Part shown: in pieces, positions 51,478 through 58,635 of the stretch
How the letters are laid out: every line of letters begins with the position of its first letter
Numbering within the stretch: the stretch's first letter is position 1
Position numbers and translations under genes: made by a program
Notes under the pieces: generated by a model
Seen by the model: only the letters and a program-made list of their open reading frames with translations
The model's database searches: none
Told to the model about the DNA's origin: nothing
Source: an uncultured Clostridia bacterium
Lineage (GTDB): Bacteria > Bacillota > Clostridia > Christensenellales > Aristaeellaceae
Length of the DNA stretch: 64,000 nucleotides
Reading direction: 5' to 3'
Assembly: GCA_934662505.1 (NCBI GenBank)
Contig: CAKUKE010000001.1
Location: 248,001-312,000, forward strand

Positions 51478-51493
51478 ATTAGATGTAACTAAC
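51478..51493. promoter_or_regulatory. Operator A (leader of the DUF3793 operon)
   Basis: ATTAGATGTAACTAAC, a 16-base imperfect inverted repeat matching the pattern GTTAGA-N4-TCTAAC. It lies just before the DUF3793 ribosome site. Half-sites TTAG/CTAA resemble DtxR-family boxes. Confidence 0.6.
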
Positions 51494-51498
51494 CGGCA

Positions 51499-51529
51499 GG
51501 GATCAATAAGATCCCGCTTCAGGGATCTT
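51499..51529 (-). repeat. Alternative hairpins in the DUF3793 leader
   Basis: The element GATCCC (51510-51515) can pair with GGGATC on either side (51499-51504 or 51522-51527). The right-hand choice extends to an 8-pair stem (51508-51515 with 51522-51529). The two hairpins exclude one another. No T run follows. It may be an RNA switch or simply a stability element. Confidence 0.4.
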
Positions 51530-51535
51530 GTATAA

Positions 51536-51551
51536 GTTAGAAGTATCTAAC
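51536..51551. promoter_or_regulatory. Operator B (start point of the DUF3793 operon)
   Basis: GTTAGAAGTATCTAAC, a perfect inverted repeat with six-base arms and a four-base centre. It begins eight bases after the minus-strand -10, so it covers the predicted transcription start. Binding here would block the promoter. Confidence 0.75.
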
Positions 51552-51558
51552 CGCGGAC

Positions 51559-51587
51559 ATCATACCAGAACCTTCGCTGCGTGTCAA
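51559..51587 (-). promoter_or_regulatory. Promoter for DUF3793-flavodoxin operon
   Basis: Minus strand: TTGACA (51582-51587), a 17-base spacer and TATGAT (51559-51564). Predicted start near 51552 at the edge of operator B. Confidence 0.88.
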
Positions 51588-51643
51588 CCCCTTTTTTGAG
51601 AAAAAAAGCGCGAAAAAAGTTTTTTCATTTTTAAAAATGAGGA

Positions 51644-51672
51644 TTGACAAGCAGAGTTTAATGTGTTAAACT
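51644..51672 (+). promoter_or_regulatory. Promoter for feoA-feoA-feoB operon
   Basis: TTGACA (51644-51649), a 17-base spacer and TAAACT (51667-51672) with a TGT extension before it. Predicted start near 51680, at operator C. The tract between the two divergent promoters (51590-51640) is rich in A and T. Confidence 0.78.
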
Positions 51673-51680
51673 ATCCATCG

Positions 51681-51696
51681 GTTAAGGAAGACTAAC
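51681..51696. promoter_or_regulatory. Operator C (start point of the second feo operon)
   Basis: GTTAAGGAAGACTAAC, the weakest of the four copies; outer GTTA/TAAC arms are intact. It sits on the predicted start of the feo transcript, mirroring operator B on the other side. Confidence 0.55.
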
Positions 51697-51722
51697 TCCC
51701 TTGACCATTCTATGACCCGTGC

Positions 51723-51738
51723 GTTAGAGTTATCTAAT
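51723..51738. promoter_or_regulatory. Operator D (leader of the second feo operon)
   Basis: GTTAGAGTTATCTAAT, with TTAGA/TCTAA arms perfect and a four-base centre. It lies directly ahead of the GGAGGG ribosome site of feoA, mirroring operator A. Confidence 0.68.
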
Positions 51739-51755
51739 TGGAGGGAGCGAAACAG

Positions 51756-51968
51756 ATGATGCCATTGAGTTTGGCAAGCGTCGGCGATGTGAACATCATC
51801 AAGCAGGTGTCCGGCAAGGACGAGGTGCGTCAGCACCTGGCCGAGCTTGGTTTTGTGGCGGGCGCGGAGGTCACGGTGGTCAGCGAACTGGACGGCAACC
51901 TGATCCTCAGCGTAAAGGAAAGCCGCGTGGCGCTGGATAAGGCCATGGCCATGAGAATCATGGTGTAA
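51756..51968 (+). CDS. feoA: FeoA-domain protein (second locus, first copy)
   Basis: A 70-residue SH3-like FeoA protein with the family pattern MPLSLASVGDVNIIKQVSG, LAELGFVAGAEVTVV and ESRVALDKAMAMRIMV. This variant differs from the neighbouring FeoA in lacking the GYEL motif. Two in-frame ATG codons occur at the start (51756, 51759); a TTG at 51738 is rejected because it precedes the ribosome site GGAGGG at 51740-51745. First gene of an operon with a second feoA, feoB and a Cys-rich peptide. Confidence 0.9.
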   Translation: MMPLSLASVGDVNIIKQVSGKDEVRQHLAELGFVAGAEVTVVSELDGNLILSVKESRVALDKAMAMRIMV

Positions 51969-51986
51969 TAGAAAGGAGCAGTTGAG

Positions 51987-52208
51987 ATGAAGACCCTGAA
52001 GGATGTCAAGATCGGCGAGACCGCAGTGATCGAAAAGCTGCACGGCGAAGGCGCGCTCAAACGCCGCATTATGGACATGGGGCTGACCCGTGGTACTCAG
52101 GTGTATGTGCGCAAGGTGGCGCCGCTGGGCGATCCGCTGGAGCTGACCGTGCGCGGCTACGAGCTGAGCGTGCGCAAGGCGGACGCGGAGCTGATCGAGG
52201 TTCAGTGA
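51987..52208 (+). CDS. feoA: FeoA-domain protein (second locus, second copy)
   Basis: A 73-residue FeoA protein of the classic type: MKTLKDVKIGETAVIEKLHG, RRIMDMGLTRGTQVYV and VRGYELSVRKADAELIEV. An AAAGGAG site precedes the ATG. It lies 18 bases after the first copy and 62 bases before feoB. Tandem dissimilar feoA genes ahead of feoB are common in Clostridia; the two may act as a heteromer. Confidence 0.94.
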   Translation: MKTLKDVKIGETAVIEKLHGEGALKRRIMDMGLTRGTQVYVRKVAPLGDPLELTVRGYELSVRKADAELIEVQ

Positions 52209-52270
52209 TCCTTTTTATGGCACCGGCAGTATCCGAGAAACATGTGAGAATGTGAGGAGGAAAAAAGAAA

Positions 52271-54769
52271 ATGGCCATTAAAATTGCGCTGGCGGGCAAC
52301 CCGAACTGCGGCAAAACGACGCTGTTCAACGCGCTGACCGGCTCCAATCAGTTCGTGGGCAACTGGCCCGGCGTTACTGTGGAAAAGAAGGAAGGCCGGC
52401 TCAAGAAGCATGATGATGTGGTCATCATGGACTTGCCCGGCATCTACTCCCTGTCCCCCTACACCATGGAAGAAGTGGTGTCCCGTAACTATCTGATCAA
52501 CGAGCGTCCCGACGTCATTCTGAACCTGATTGACGGTACCAACCTGGAGCGCAACCTGTATCTGACCACCCAGCTCACCGAAGTGGGCATCCCCGTGGTG
52601 GTTGCCATCAACATGATGGACGTGGTCCGCAAGAACGGCGACAAGATCAACATGGCGGAATTGTCCCGTCAGCTGGGCTGCAAGGTGGTAGAGATCTCCG
52701 CGCTGAAGGGCGAGGGCGTGATGGAAGCTGCGGAAGCGGCCATTCAGGCGGCTGGCGGCGTGAAGACCACCCCCATGCACACCTTCTCCGGCCCTGTGGA
52801 GCATGCCATTGCCCACATCGAAGAAGCGGCGCTCCACACAATGCCCGAAGCGCAGCAGCGGTGGTACGCGATCAAGATTTTTGAACGCGACAGCAAGGTG
52901 CTGGAGCAGCTGAACGTCCCCGCCGAAACCATGAAGCACATTGAAGCGGACATCAAGGCCGCCGAAACCGAGCTGGATGACGACGCGGAGTCCATCATCA
53001 CCAACGAGCGCTACGTTTACATTGCGCAGGTGATCAAGGCCTGTTACAAGAAGAAGCAGGCGGGCAAGCTGTCCTCCTCGGACAAGATCGACCGGGTGGT
53101 CACCAACCGCTGGCTGGGTCTGCCGATTTTCGCGCTGGTCATGTTCCTTGTGTATTACATCTCCATGGTCACGGTAGGCTCCGCGGCGACCGACTGGGCC
53201 AACGACGGCGTGTTTGGCGACGGCTGGCACCTGTTCGGCATGGGCAGCAAGGAATATGAAGAAGTAAACGACGAATACACTGCGGCCATGCAGGCGGTGA
53301 GCGCCTTTACCGGCGAGGAAATCGACGTGGAAGCGGAAGACTTTGACGCCGCCGCCACGCTGGAGAGCCTGAAGGCCTTTGAAAAGACCTCCGATACGGC
53401 TACCGTGGAAGTGGAAGACGAAGAAACGCTGGCTGTGAATGAGCTGACCGCCTACTACGACGCTATCCCCGAGGATGCGGATAAAGACGCGACCGTGGGT
53501 ATGACTTATGTGGATGCGGTCGCCTATCTGGAAGAAAAGGGCTTTGACGCGCCCGATCCCGCGGATTATGGCACCTGGGTGCCCGGTGTGCCTGTGCTGG
53601 TGGAGCGCGGTCTGGATGCTGTGAACTGCGCCGACTGGCTCAAGGGTCTGATTCTGGATGGTATTGTGGCCGGCGTTGGCGCGGTGCTGGGCTTTGTGCC
53701 TCAGATGCTGGTATTGTTCCTGCTCCTTGCCATTCTGGAAGATTGCGGCTACATGGCTCGTATCGCCTTCGTGCTGGACCGTGTGTTCCGTAAATTCGGT
53801 CTGTCCGGTAAGTCCTTCATCCCGATCCTGATCGGTACCGGCTGCGGCGTGCCCGGTATCATGGCTTCCCGTACGATTGAAAACGACCGTGACCGCCGCA
53901 TGACCATCATGACCACCACCTTCATCCCCTGCGGCGCAAAGATGCCCTTCATCGCCATGGTGGCGGGCGCGCTGTTCGGCGGCTCTGCATGGGTGTCCAC
54001 CTCCGCGTACTTTGTGGGCATGGCGGCCATCATCCTCAGCGGTATCATGCTGAAGAAGTCCAAGATGTTCGCCGGCGATCCTGCACCCTTCGTCATGGAA
54101 CTGCCTGCCTACCACTGGCCGACCCCCGGCAACGTGCTGCGCGGCATGTGGGAGCGCGGCTGGAGCTTCATTAAGAAGGCCGGCACCATCATCCTGCTGT
54201 CTACCATCTTTGTGTGGTTCACCACTTACTTCGGCTTCGTGGACGGCACCTTCCGGATGCTGAGCGAAGAAGAGATCGACTTCTCCATTCTGGCCAAGGT
54301 GGGCAATGCCATCGCGTGGATCTTCAAGCCCTTGGGCTGGGGCACCTGGCAGGCCTCTGTGGCTTCCATCACCGGTCTGGTGGCCAAGGAAAACATCGTG
54401 GGCACCATGGGTATCCTCTACCGCGCTGGCGAGGGTTCCGTGTATGCGCATCTGGCTGCGGCCTTCACCGGTCTGTCCGGCTACTCCTTCCTGGTGTTCA
54501 ACCTCCTGTGCGCGCCCTGCTTCGCGGCCATGGGTGCCATCAAGCGTGAGATGAACAGCGCGCGCTGGACCTGGACGGCGATCGGTTATCAGTGTGGCTT
54601 CGCCTATGTGGTGGCGCTGATGATCTATCAGATCGGCATGATGTTCCAGGGCAGCTTCGGCGTAGGCACCGTGGTGGCCATTGCCCTGCTGGTGGCGATG
54701 GTGTATCTGGTGGTGCGTAAGAACCCCTATGACGACAACAAGCTGACCGCGAAGAAAGCGAGCATGTAA
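52271..54769 (+). CDS. feoB: Ferrous iron transporter FeoB with acidic extracytoplasmic insert
   Basis: Fe(II) importer of 832 residues, 165 longer than the first copy. The G domain has LAGNPNCGKTT, DLPGIYSLSPYTMEE and INMMDV. After the first membrane helix (about residues 281-300, LPIFALVMFLVYYISMVTVG) comes an insert of roughly 120 residues (about 318-438), rich in Asp and Glu, for example EEIDVEAEDFDAA and AIPEDADKDATVG. By topology it faces outside. The rest matches the FeoB core (YMARIAFVLDRVFRKFGLSG, IGTGCGVPGIMASRTI). GGAGG precedes the ATG. Confidence 0.96.
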   Translation: MAIKIALAGNPNCGKTTLFNALTGSNQFVGNWPGVTVEKKEGRLKKHDDVVIMDLPGIYSLSPYTMEEVVSRNYLINERPDVILNLIDGTNLERNLYLTTQLTEVGIPVVVAINMMDVVRKNGDKINMAELSRQLGCKVVEISALKGEGVMEAAEAAIQAAGGVKTTPMHTFSGPVEHAIAHIEEAALHTMPEAQQRWYAIKIFERDSKVLEQLNVPAETMKHIEADIKAAETELDDDAESIITNERYVYIAQVIKACYKKKQAGKLSSSDKIDRVVTNRWLGLPIFALVMFLVYYISMVTVGSAATDWANDGVFGDGWHLFGMGSKEYEEVNDEYTAAMQAVSAFTGEEIDVEAEDFDAAATLESLKAFEKTSDTATVEVEDEETLAVNELTAYYDAIPEDADKDATVGMTYVDAVAYLEEKGFDAPDPADYGTWVPGVPVLVERGLDAVNCADWLKGLILDGIVAGVGAVLGFVPQMLVLFLLLAILEDCGYMARIAFVLDRVFRKFGLSGKSFIPILIGTGCGVPGIMASRTIENDRDRRMTIMTTTFIPCGAKMPFIAMVAGALFGGSAWVSTSAYFVGMAAIILSGIMLKKSKMFAGDPAPFVMELPAYHWPTPGNVLRGMWERGWSFIKKAGTIILLSTIFVWFTTYFGFVDGTFRMLSEEEIDFSILAKVGNAIAWIFKPLGWGTWQASVASITGLVAKENIVGTMGILYRAGEGSVYAHLAAAFTGLSGYSFLVFNLLCAPCFAAMGAIKREMNSARWTWTAIGYQCGFAYVVALMIYQIGMMFQGSFGVGTVVAIALLVAMVYLVVRKNPYDDNKLTAKKASM

Positions 54770-54771
54770 TC

Positions 54772-54909
54772 ATGGGTACGGTACTTGTAGGACTCATTCT
54801 TCTCCTGATTGTGGGCGCGGTGGTGTTCGCCATGGTGCGCGGGAAAAAGCGGGGCAAGCCCGTCAATTCCTGCGGCGGCGATTGCTCTCATTGCGGGGGC
54901 TGCCATTGA
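54772..54909 (+). CDS. FeoB-associated Cys-rich membrane peptide (second feo operon)
   Basis: A 45-residue peptide starting two bases after the feoB stop. One membrane helix (GTVLVGLILLLIVGAVVFAMV) is followed by a basic linker and a Cys/His tail, CGGDCSHCGGCH. It has the same architecture as the peptide behind the first feoB but a different sequence. It likely passes or buffers iron at the cytoplasmic exit of FeoB; this role is inferred. Confidence 0.87.
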   Translation: MGTVLVGLILLLIVGAVVFAMVRGKKRGKPVNSCGGDCSHCGGCH

Positions 54910-54933
54910 GCCTGAAGGTGCGGAAAAACGTAA

Positions 54934-54962
54934 AGAGCGGGCGAAAGTCCGCTCTTTTTTTT
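54934..54962 (+). terminator. Terminator of the second feo operon
   Basis: Seven-base stem AGAGCGG (54934-54940) with CCGCTCT (54949-54955) and an eight-base loop, followed by eight T. Confidence 0.88.
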
Positions 54963-54984
54963 GCGGCGTGCGGGAACAAAAGAC

Positions 54985-55009
54985 CTTACTGACGCGTTGC
55001 ATCAGTAAG
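54985..55009. repeat. Inverted repeat ahead of the exported-protein gene
   Basis: CTTACTGA (54985-54992) and TCAGTAAG (55002-55009), perfect eight-base arms nine bases apart, no T run. Possible operator or 5' stem; no promoter was identified here. Confidence 0.4.
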
Positions 55010-55039
55010 ACGGCTGCGGGCCGTCGAAAGAAAGGATGA

Positions 55040-55723
55040 ATGAATAACATGATGCTGAAAAACATGAAACGGCTGCTTTGCGTGGCGGCGGTGCTGGCGG
55101 TGGCGACGGCTTCTTTTTATGTCCAGCGCGGTACGGCGCAGACGGCGGAAACGCCTGCGGCAGAGGCGGATGATTTTTCCGCGTACCGGGCGGTCATGGA
55201 AATGAAGAAGGAACTGCAGCTGGACGGTGCGGAAAGAACCCTCGATTATGTGAAAAACATGGGGCAGGAAGAAACGGAGGAAGGCAATCAGCTGTCCTTT
55301 CCCCGGTTTGCCGTGCTGGATGCGGACGGCGACGGGCGCAGAGAGGTCGTCATTCAGGAATGCATCGGGGACGGTCAGTACGGTTCGCTGATTCTGGACG
55401 CGCAGGATGAAAAAGTGTACGGTTATGAACTGTGGCTCCGCGCCTATATGCAGCTCAAGGTGGACGGTTCGTTTGCCTTCTCCAGCGGCGCGCAGGATAA
55501 CGGTGTGGGGACGCTGACGCTGGATAGGGGGCAGATTACGTACAACACGCTGGGTGAAAGCCGTACGCAGGAGGATGGCGGCGCCGCCTATTTTGTCGAT
55601 GACAAGCCGTCGGATGAAGAAGGGTTTCAGGCCGTCTGGAATGCCCATACTCAGAAGGAAGACGTACGCTGGTACGACTGGACGGCGGAAAATCTGGACG
55701 CTGTGCTGGGGCAGACGAAATAA
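55040..55723 (+). CDS. Small exported protein, function unknown
   Basis: A 227-residue protein with an N-terminal signal peptide (NMKRLLCVAAVLAVATASF) and a mature part containing VLDADGDGRREVVIQE, a calcium-loop-like DxDxDG motif of the VCBS/FG-GAP type. The rest is beta-rich with no catalytic motif. Several ATG codons lie close together (55040, 55049, 55064), so the exact start is uncertain. AAAGGA precedes the first. No link with the preceding feo operon beyond proximity. Confidence 0.65.
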   Translation: MNNMMLKNMKRLLCVAAVLAVATASFYVQRGTAQTAETPAAEADDFSAYRAVMEMKKELQLDGAERTLDYVKNMGQEETEEGNQLSFPRFAVLDADGDGRREVVIQECIGDGQYGSLILDAQDEKVYGYELWLRAYMQLKVDGSFAFSSGAQDNGVGTLTLDRGQITYNTLGESRTQEDGGAAYFVDDKPSDEEGFQAVWNAHTQKEDVRWYDWTAENLDAVLGQTK

Positions 55724-55887
55724 CGGTCTGCCGGTCGGGAAACGGCTCACAACGCCGGCGCAGGGAGCGGATGAATGGAAAACGTGCAGCCGCAGCGGGT
55801 CAACAGCGCGGCTGCCTTTGCGTGCCATACGTTCATGGGATAAAACAGGCTTGGCAGGACGTCAGATGAAATCGGAGGATGCTTTTG

Positions 55888-56322
55888 ATGGGGTGGCTGA
55901 ATGTCTTTGGTCTGGCGATGGTAGCCGCGATCATGGTGCCCAACGTGGTTTTTGCCATCAGGCAGAAAGAGGGGTTTGAGAACCGCTGGAAGAATAAACG
56001 GGTTGAAATGGCAGAACAGATCGGACGGTTCGGCTGCTTTGGCTTTATGATCGTCAACATCCCCGGAACCTGCTTTGGATGGTGGTCGGATGAGGCGTGG
56101 ATCCTTTACCTGATCGTAGATATCCTGCTGGTGACGCTCTACTGCCTTGTCTGGGTGGTCTGCTTCAGGAAAAGCAGCATGTTCAGGGCGTTGACCCTCT
56201 CCATCCTTCCATCGATCCTGTTCCTGTTCAGCGGGGTGATGAGTCGGTCGGTGCTGCTGGTGATTGCAGCCCTTGTGTTTGCGCCGAGCCATATCCTGCT
56301 TTCCTATAAAAACGCGGCGTGA
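55888..56322 (+). CDS. Integral membrane protein, function unknown
   Basis: A 144-residue protein with four hydrophobic helices (starting MGWLNVFGLAMVAAIMVPNV, then near residues 44-62, 70-91 and 100-135) and a charged loop FENRWKNKRVEMAEQIGRFG between the first two. The ATG at 55888 follows GGAGG at suitable distance; an earlier ATG at 55879 overlaps that site. I do not recognise the family with confidence. Confidence 0.62.
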   Translation: MGWLNVFGLAMVAAIMVPNVVFAIRQKEGFENRWKNKRVEMAEQIGRFGCFGFMIVNIPGTCFGWWSDEAWILYLIVDILLVTLYCLVWVVCFRKSSMFRALTLSILPSILFLFSGVMSRSVLLVIAALVFAPSHILLSYKNAA

Positions 56323-56435
56323 TCCCTCCGGCTGCCCGGCAGGCAGGGCTGAGCCCTTGTCGGCGCGCAGAAGACGCGGCAAAGTCATGCGCCGGTTTTT
56401 TAGGAGCTTTTCTGACAGAAACCGGTTGAAACAGA

Positions 56436-56466
56436 ACGGCGTGGCCTTCGAGGTCACGCCGTCTTT
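56436..56466 (+). terminator. Hairpin terminator after the membrane-protein gene
   Basis: Eleven-base stem (56436-56446 with 56452-56462, one G-U pair), loop TTCGA, followed by CTTTTC. It lies between convergent genes; the T run is short. Confidence 0.6.
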
Positions 56467-56536
56467 TCATGCGATCTGCCCTGTCCGCAGGCTGCAGGGG
56501 TCCGGATGCACCGTATGCATCGGAGGGGCGAAATGA

Positions 56537-57874
56537 TCACTTTTCCATGAACGCTAACTTGCAGGTGCGATCCATCTCTGCGATCAGCCGGTCCGCGTCC
56601 AGCTCGCCATCGGCAAAGCGCTCCAGATAACCGTCCAGAGCGGCGGCGCAGTTGCTGTCGCCGTTCAGGTAAAGGGAGCCGGTCGGTACGGTCAGGTGAG
56701 ACACGATGGAAGCGTAAAGGGCGATGTCCCGCTCCGTAATGCTGTAACGGGATTCGGCCGTGAAACGCGCCAGACGCTCCCGGGCGTCTTCCAGCTGCGT
56801 CGTCAGCCCTTCCCGGTCCTCTTCCCTGCAGGTCTCAAGCTGCCGGGTCAGCGTGTCGATGTTTTCCTGCTGCCGTGCAGCGGCCTGGTCGAAATAGGGA
56901 TTGGGAAGGGGCTCGGTCAGGTCGGCGTACAGGGCGTACTGCTGCACGTCCTCCGCATGCTCGGCGCAGTAGAGGATAAACGCCTCTGCAAGGTCGGGAT
57001 GGGCGCTGCCTGCGGAGACGGTCATCACGTCCGCCCGTCCTTCGGTGATGGGCGACGCCTCGTCGCTGAGCGCGGGCACCTGCAGGCTGCGCACCAGCGA
57101 GTCGTCGTTGTAGCCGTAGCCGAAGTACTGGTTGTAATTGTACATCAGCGGCCATTTATCCCACAGACCTTCGGCCACCGCATCCATGTCCGCCTGATTT
57201 TCCTGAAACAGATCCCGTGCGCCGTCCATTTCGCTGAGGAAGGTTCGATATTCCGCCGTGTCAAAGGAAAGCGCCGTATCGGCGTTTTCGTGCGCCATCA
57301 CATACTGACGGGTGAACAGGCGCAGCATGGAGGGCAGGTCACAGCCTTCGCAGAAAAAGTATCCGGTGTGCTCTGCGCGCAGGTCTTCGATCCACAGCCG
57401 CAGCTGATCCAGAAACGCCGCCACCGTGGCGGGCGCATCGGCGTCCTGAAACCCGACTTCCTCGTAAGGCGTCACGTTCAGCGTCCACGTTTCAAGAAGC
57501 AGCCCGGAGGGGAAGCCGTAGGGCTGGCCGGATACGGTCAGCGCCTGCCGGAGCGGGGGGAGGAGACGCTGGAACCGCGCCGCCAGCGCCTGATCTTCAA
57601 GGGGACGCACATAGCCCTTTTGCACCATGTCTGCAAAGGAAGTATCGGTGGCGGTGACGATCACGTCCACAGGCAGCCCCGTTACCAGCGCGTCCTGTAC
57701 CGACATGGAGTCGTCCACGATGACCCGCGCGCCCGGGTGCGCCTGTTCAAAGCCCTGCACCCATTCGTCGTTCAGGTAGTAGGTGAGCACTCTCAGTTCC
57801 GTTTCTTCACCCTGTGCCGGTACTGCTCCGCAGAGCAGCGCCAGACACAGACACAGCATCAGCAGCTTTTTCAT
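56537..57874 (-). CDS. Extracellular solute-binding protein, orphan
   Basis: A 445-residue secreted protein of the ABC solute-binding type. The signal peptide MKKLLMLCLCLALLCGAVPA is followed by a family-1-like core: ELRVLTYYLNDEWVQGFEQA, VDVIVTATDTSFADMVQKG and PYGFPSGLLLETWTLNVTP. The cysteine at residue 15 is not in a good lipobox, so a soluble form is possible. The C-terminal region contains a charged coiled-coil-like stretch (NIDTLTRQLETCREEDREGL). No transporter permease or ATPase gene is adjacent, so its substrate and partner are unknown. Confidence 0.78.
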   Translation of the reverse strand: MKKLLMLCLCLALLCGAVPAQGEETELRVLTYYLNDEWVQGFEQAHPGARVIVDDSMSVQDALVTGLPVDVIVTATDTSFADMVQKGYVRPLEDQALAARFQRLLPPLRQALTVSGQPYGFPSGLLLETWTLNVTPYEEVGFQDADAPATVAAFLDQLRLWIEDLRAEHTGYFFCEGCDLPSMLRLFTRQYVMAHENADTALSFDTAEYRTFLSEMDGARDLFQENQADMDAVAEGLWDKWPLMYNYNQYFGYGYNDDSLVRSLQVPALSDEASPITEGRADVMTVSAGSAHPDLAEAFILYCAEHAEDVQQYALYADLTEPLPNPYFDQAAARQQENIDTLTRQLETCREEDREGLTTQLEDARERLARFTAESRYSITERDIALYASIVSHLTVPTGSLYLNGDSNCAAALDGYLERFADGELDADRLIAEMDRTCKLAFMEK

Positions 57875-57980
57875 GTTTCATAACCTCCTTGCGTGTCGGA
57901 CGGCGTGCCGCCCGCCTGTCATTCTATAGACGCAGCGGAGGGGGTGTTTGTTCAAAGCGCAGAAAAAAGTATTCGGACGG

Positions 57981-58009
57981 TTGACGAAAAAAGGAAGGCC
58001 ATGTATAAT
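57981..58009 (+). promoter_or_regulatory. Promoter for the TetR operon
   Basis: TTGACG (57981-57986), a 17-base spacer and TATAAT (58004-58009). Predicted start near 58016, beside the operator at 58017-58030. Confidence 0.88.
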
Positions 58010-58016
58010 CGATAAA

Positions 58017-58030
58017 GCAACGTACGTTGC
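58017..58030. promoter_or_regulatory. Palindromic operator, probable TetR autoregulatory site
   Basis: GCAACGTACGTTGC is a perfect 14-base palindrome at the predicted transcription start, 36 bases before the TetR gene. Such sites are typical of self-repressing TetR proteins. Confidence 0.75.
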
Positions 58031-58065
58031 GCTACATGTGTTGCTCAATGAAAGGGGAGAAAAAC

Positions 58066-58629
58066 ATGCCGCGGAAAAATCTGTATTCCCGGGAGGATGT
58101 GCTGAACGCCGCACTGGCCATTACCCGGGAAAGGGGCGCGGACGCGGTGACGGCGCGGGCGCTGGGCGAGCGGCTGGGCACTTCCTCCAAGCCGGTGTTC
58201 GGTCTGTTTTCCGGCATGGGGGAGGTGCGCGAAGGGTTGATCCGGGCGGCGGACGAGGTTTATCAGACGGCGATCCGTCAGGCCATGAGCGCCGGGCGCT
58301 ATCCGCCCTATAAGGCCAGCGGCATGGCGTATATCCGCTTTGCCCGGGAGGAAAGGGAACTGTTCCGCCTGCTGTTTATGCGGGATCGTTCCGGCGAGGA
58401 GCGGCGGGAGGACGGCAGTCTGGACGGGCTGATCGCGCTCATCGCGCGCAGCACGGGGCTCAGCGAGGAAAACGCCCGGCGGCTGCATCTGGAAATGTGG
58501 ATCTACGTGCACGGGATCGCGTCGATGACGGCGACCGCGTATCTGGACTTTGATGAAGAAACCGTCAGTGATCTTCTTTCGGACGCTTATACGGCGCTGA
58601 CGGCGCGGTGGAAGGAAAAGGAGGCCTGA
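58066..58629 (+). CDS. TetR-family transcriptional regulator
   Basis: A 187-residue repressor. The N-terminal helix-turn-helix is clear (REDVLNAALAITRERGADAV, then ALGERLGTSSKPVFGLF). The C-terminal ligand domain contains RFAREERELFRLLFMRD and LHLEMWIYVHGIASMTAT, typical of the WHG-type TetR group. GGGGAGA precedes the ATG at 58066. It heads an apparent operon with an ABC exporter, a GH127 enzyme and an SGNH hydrolase, and probably represses itself through the palindrome on its promoter. Confidence 0.9.
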   Translation: MPRKNLYSREDVLNAALAITRERGADAVTARALGERLGTSSKPVFGLFSGMGEVREGLIRAADEVYQTAIRQAMSAGRYPPYKASGMAYIRFAREERELFRLLFMRDRSGEERREDGSLDGLIALIARSTGLSEENARRLHLEMWIYVHGIASMTATAYLDFDEETVSDLLSDAYTALTARWKEKEA

Positions 58630-58635
58630 AAAGGG

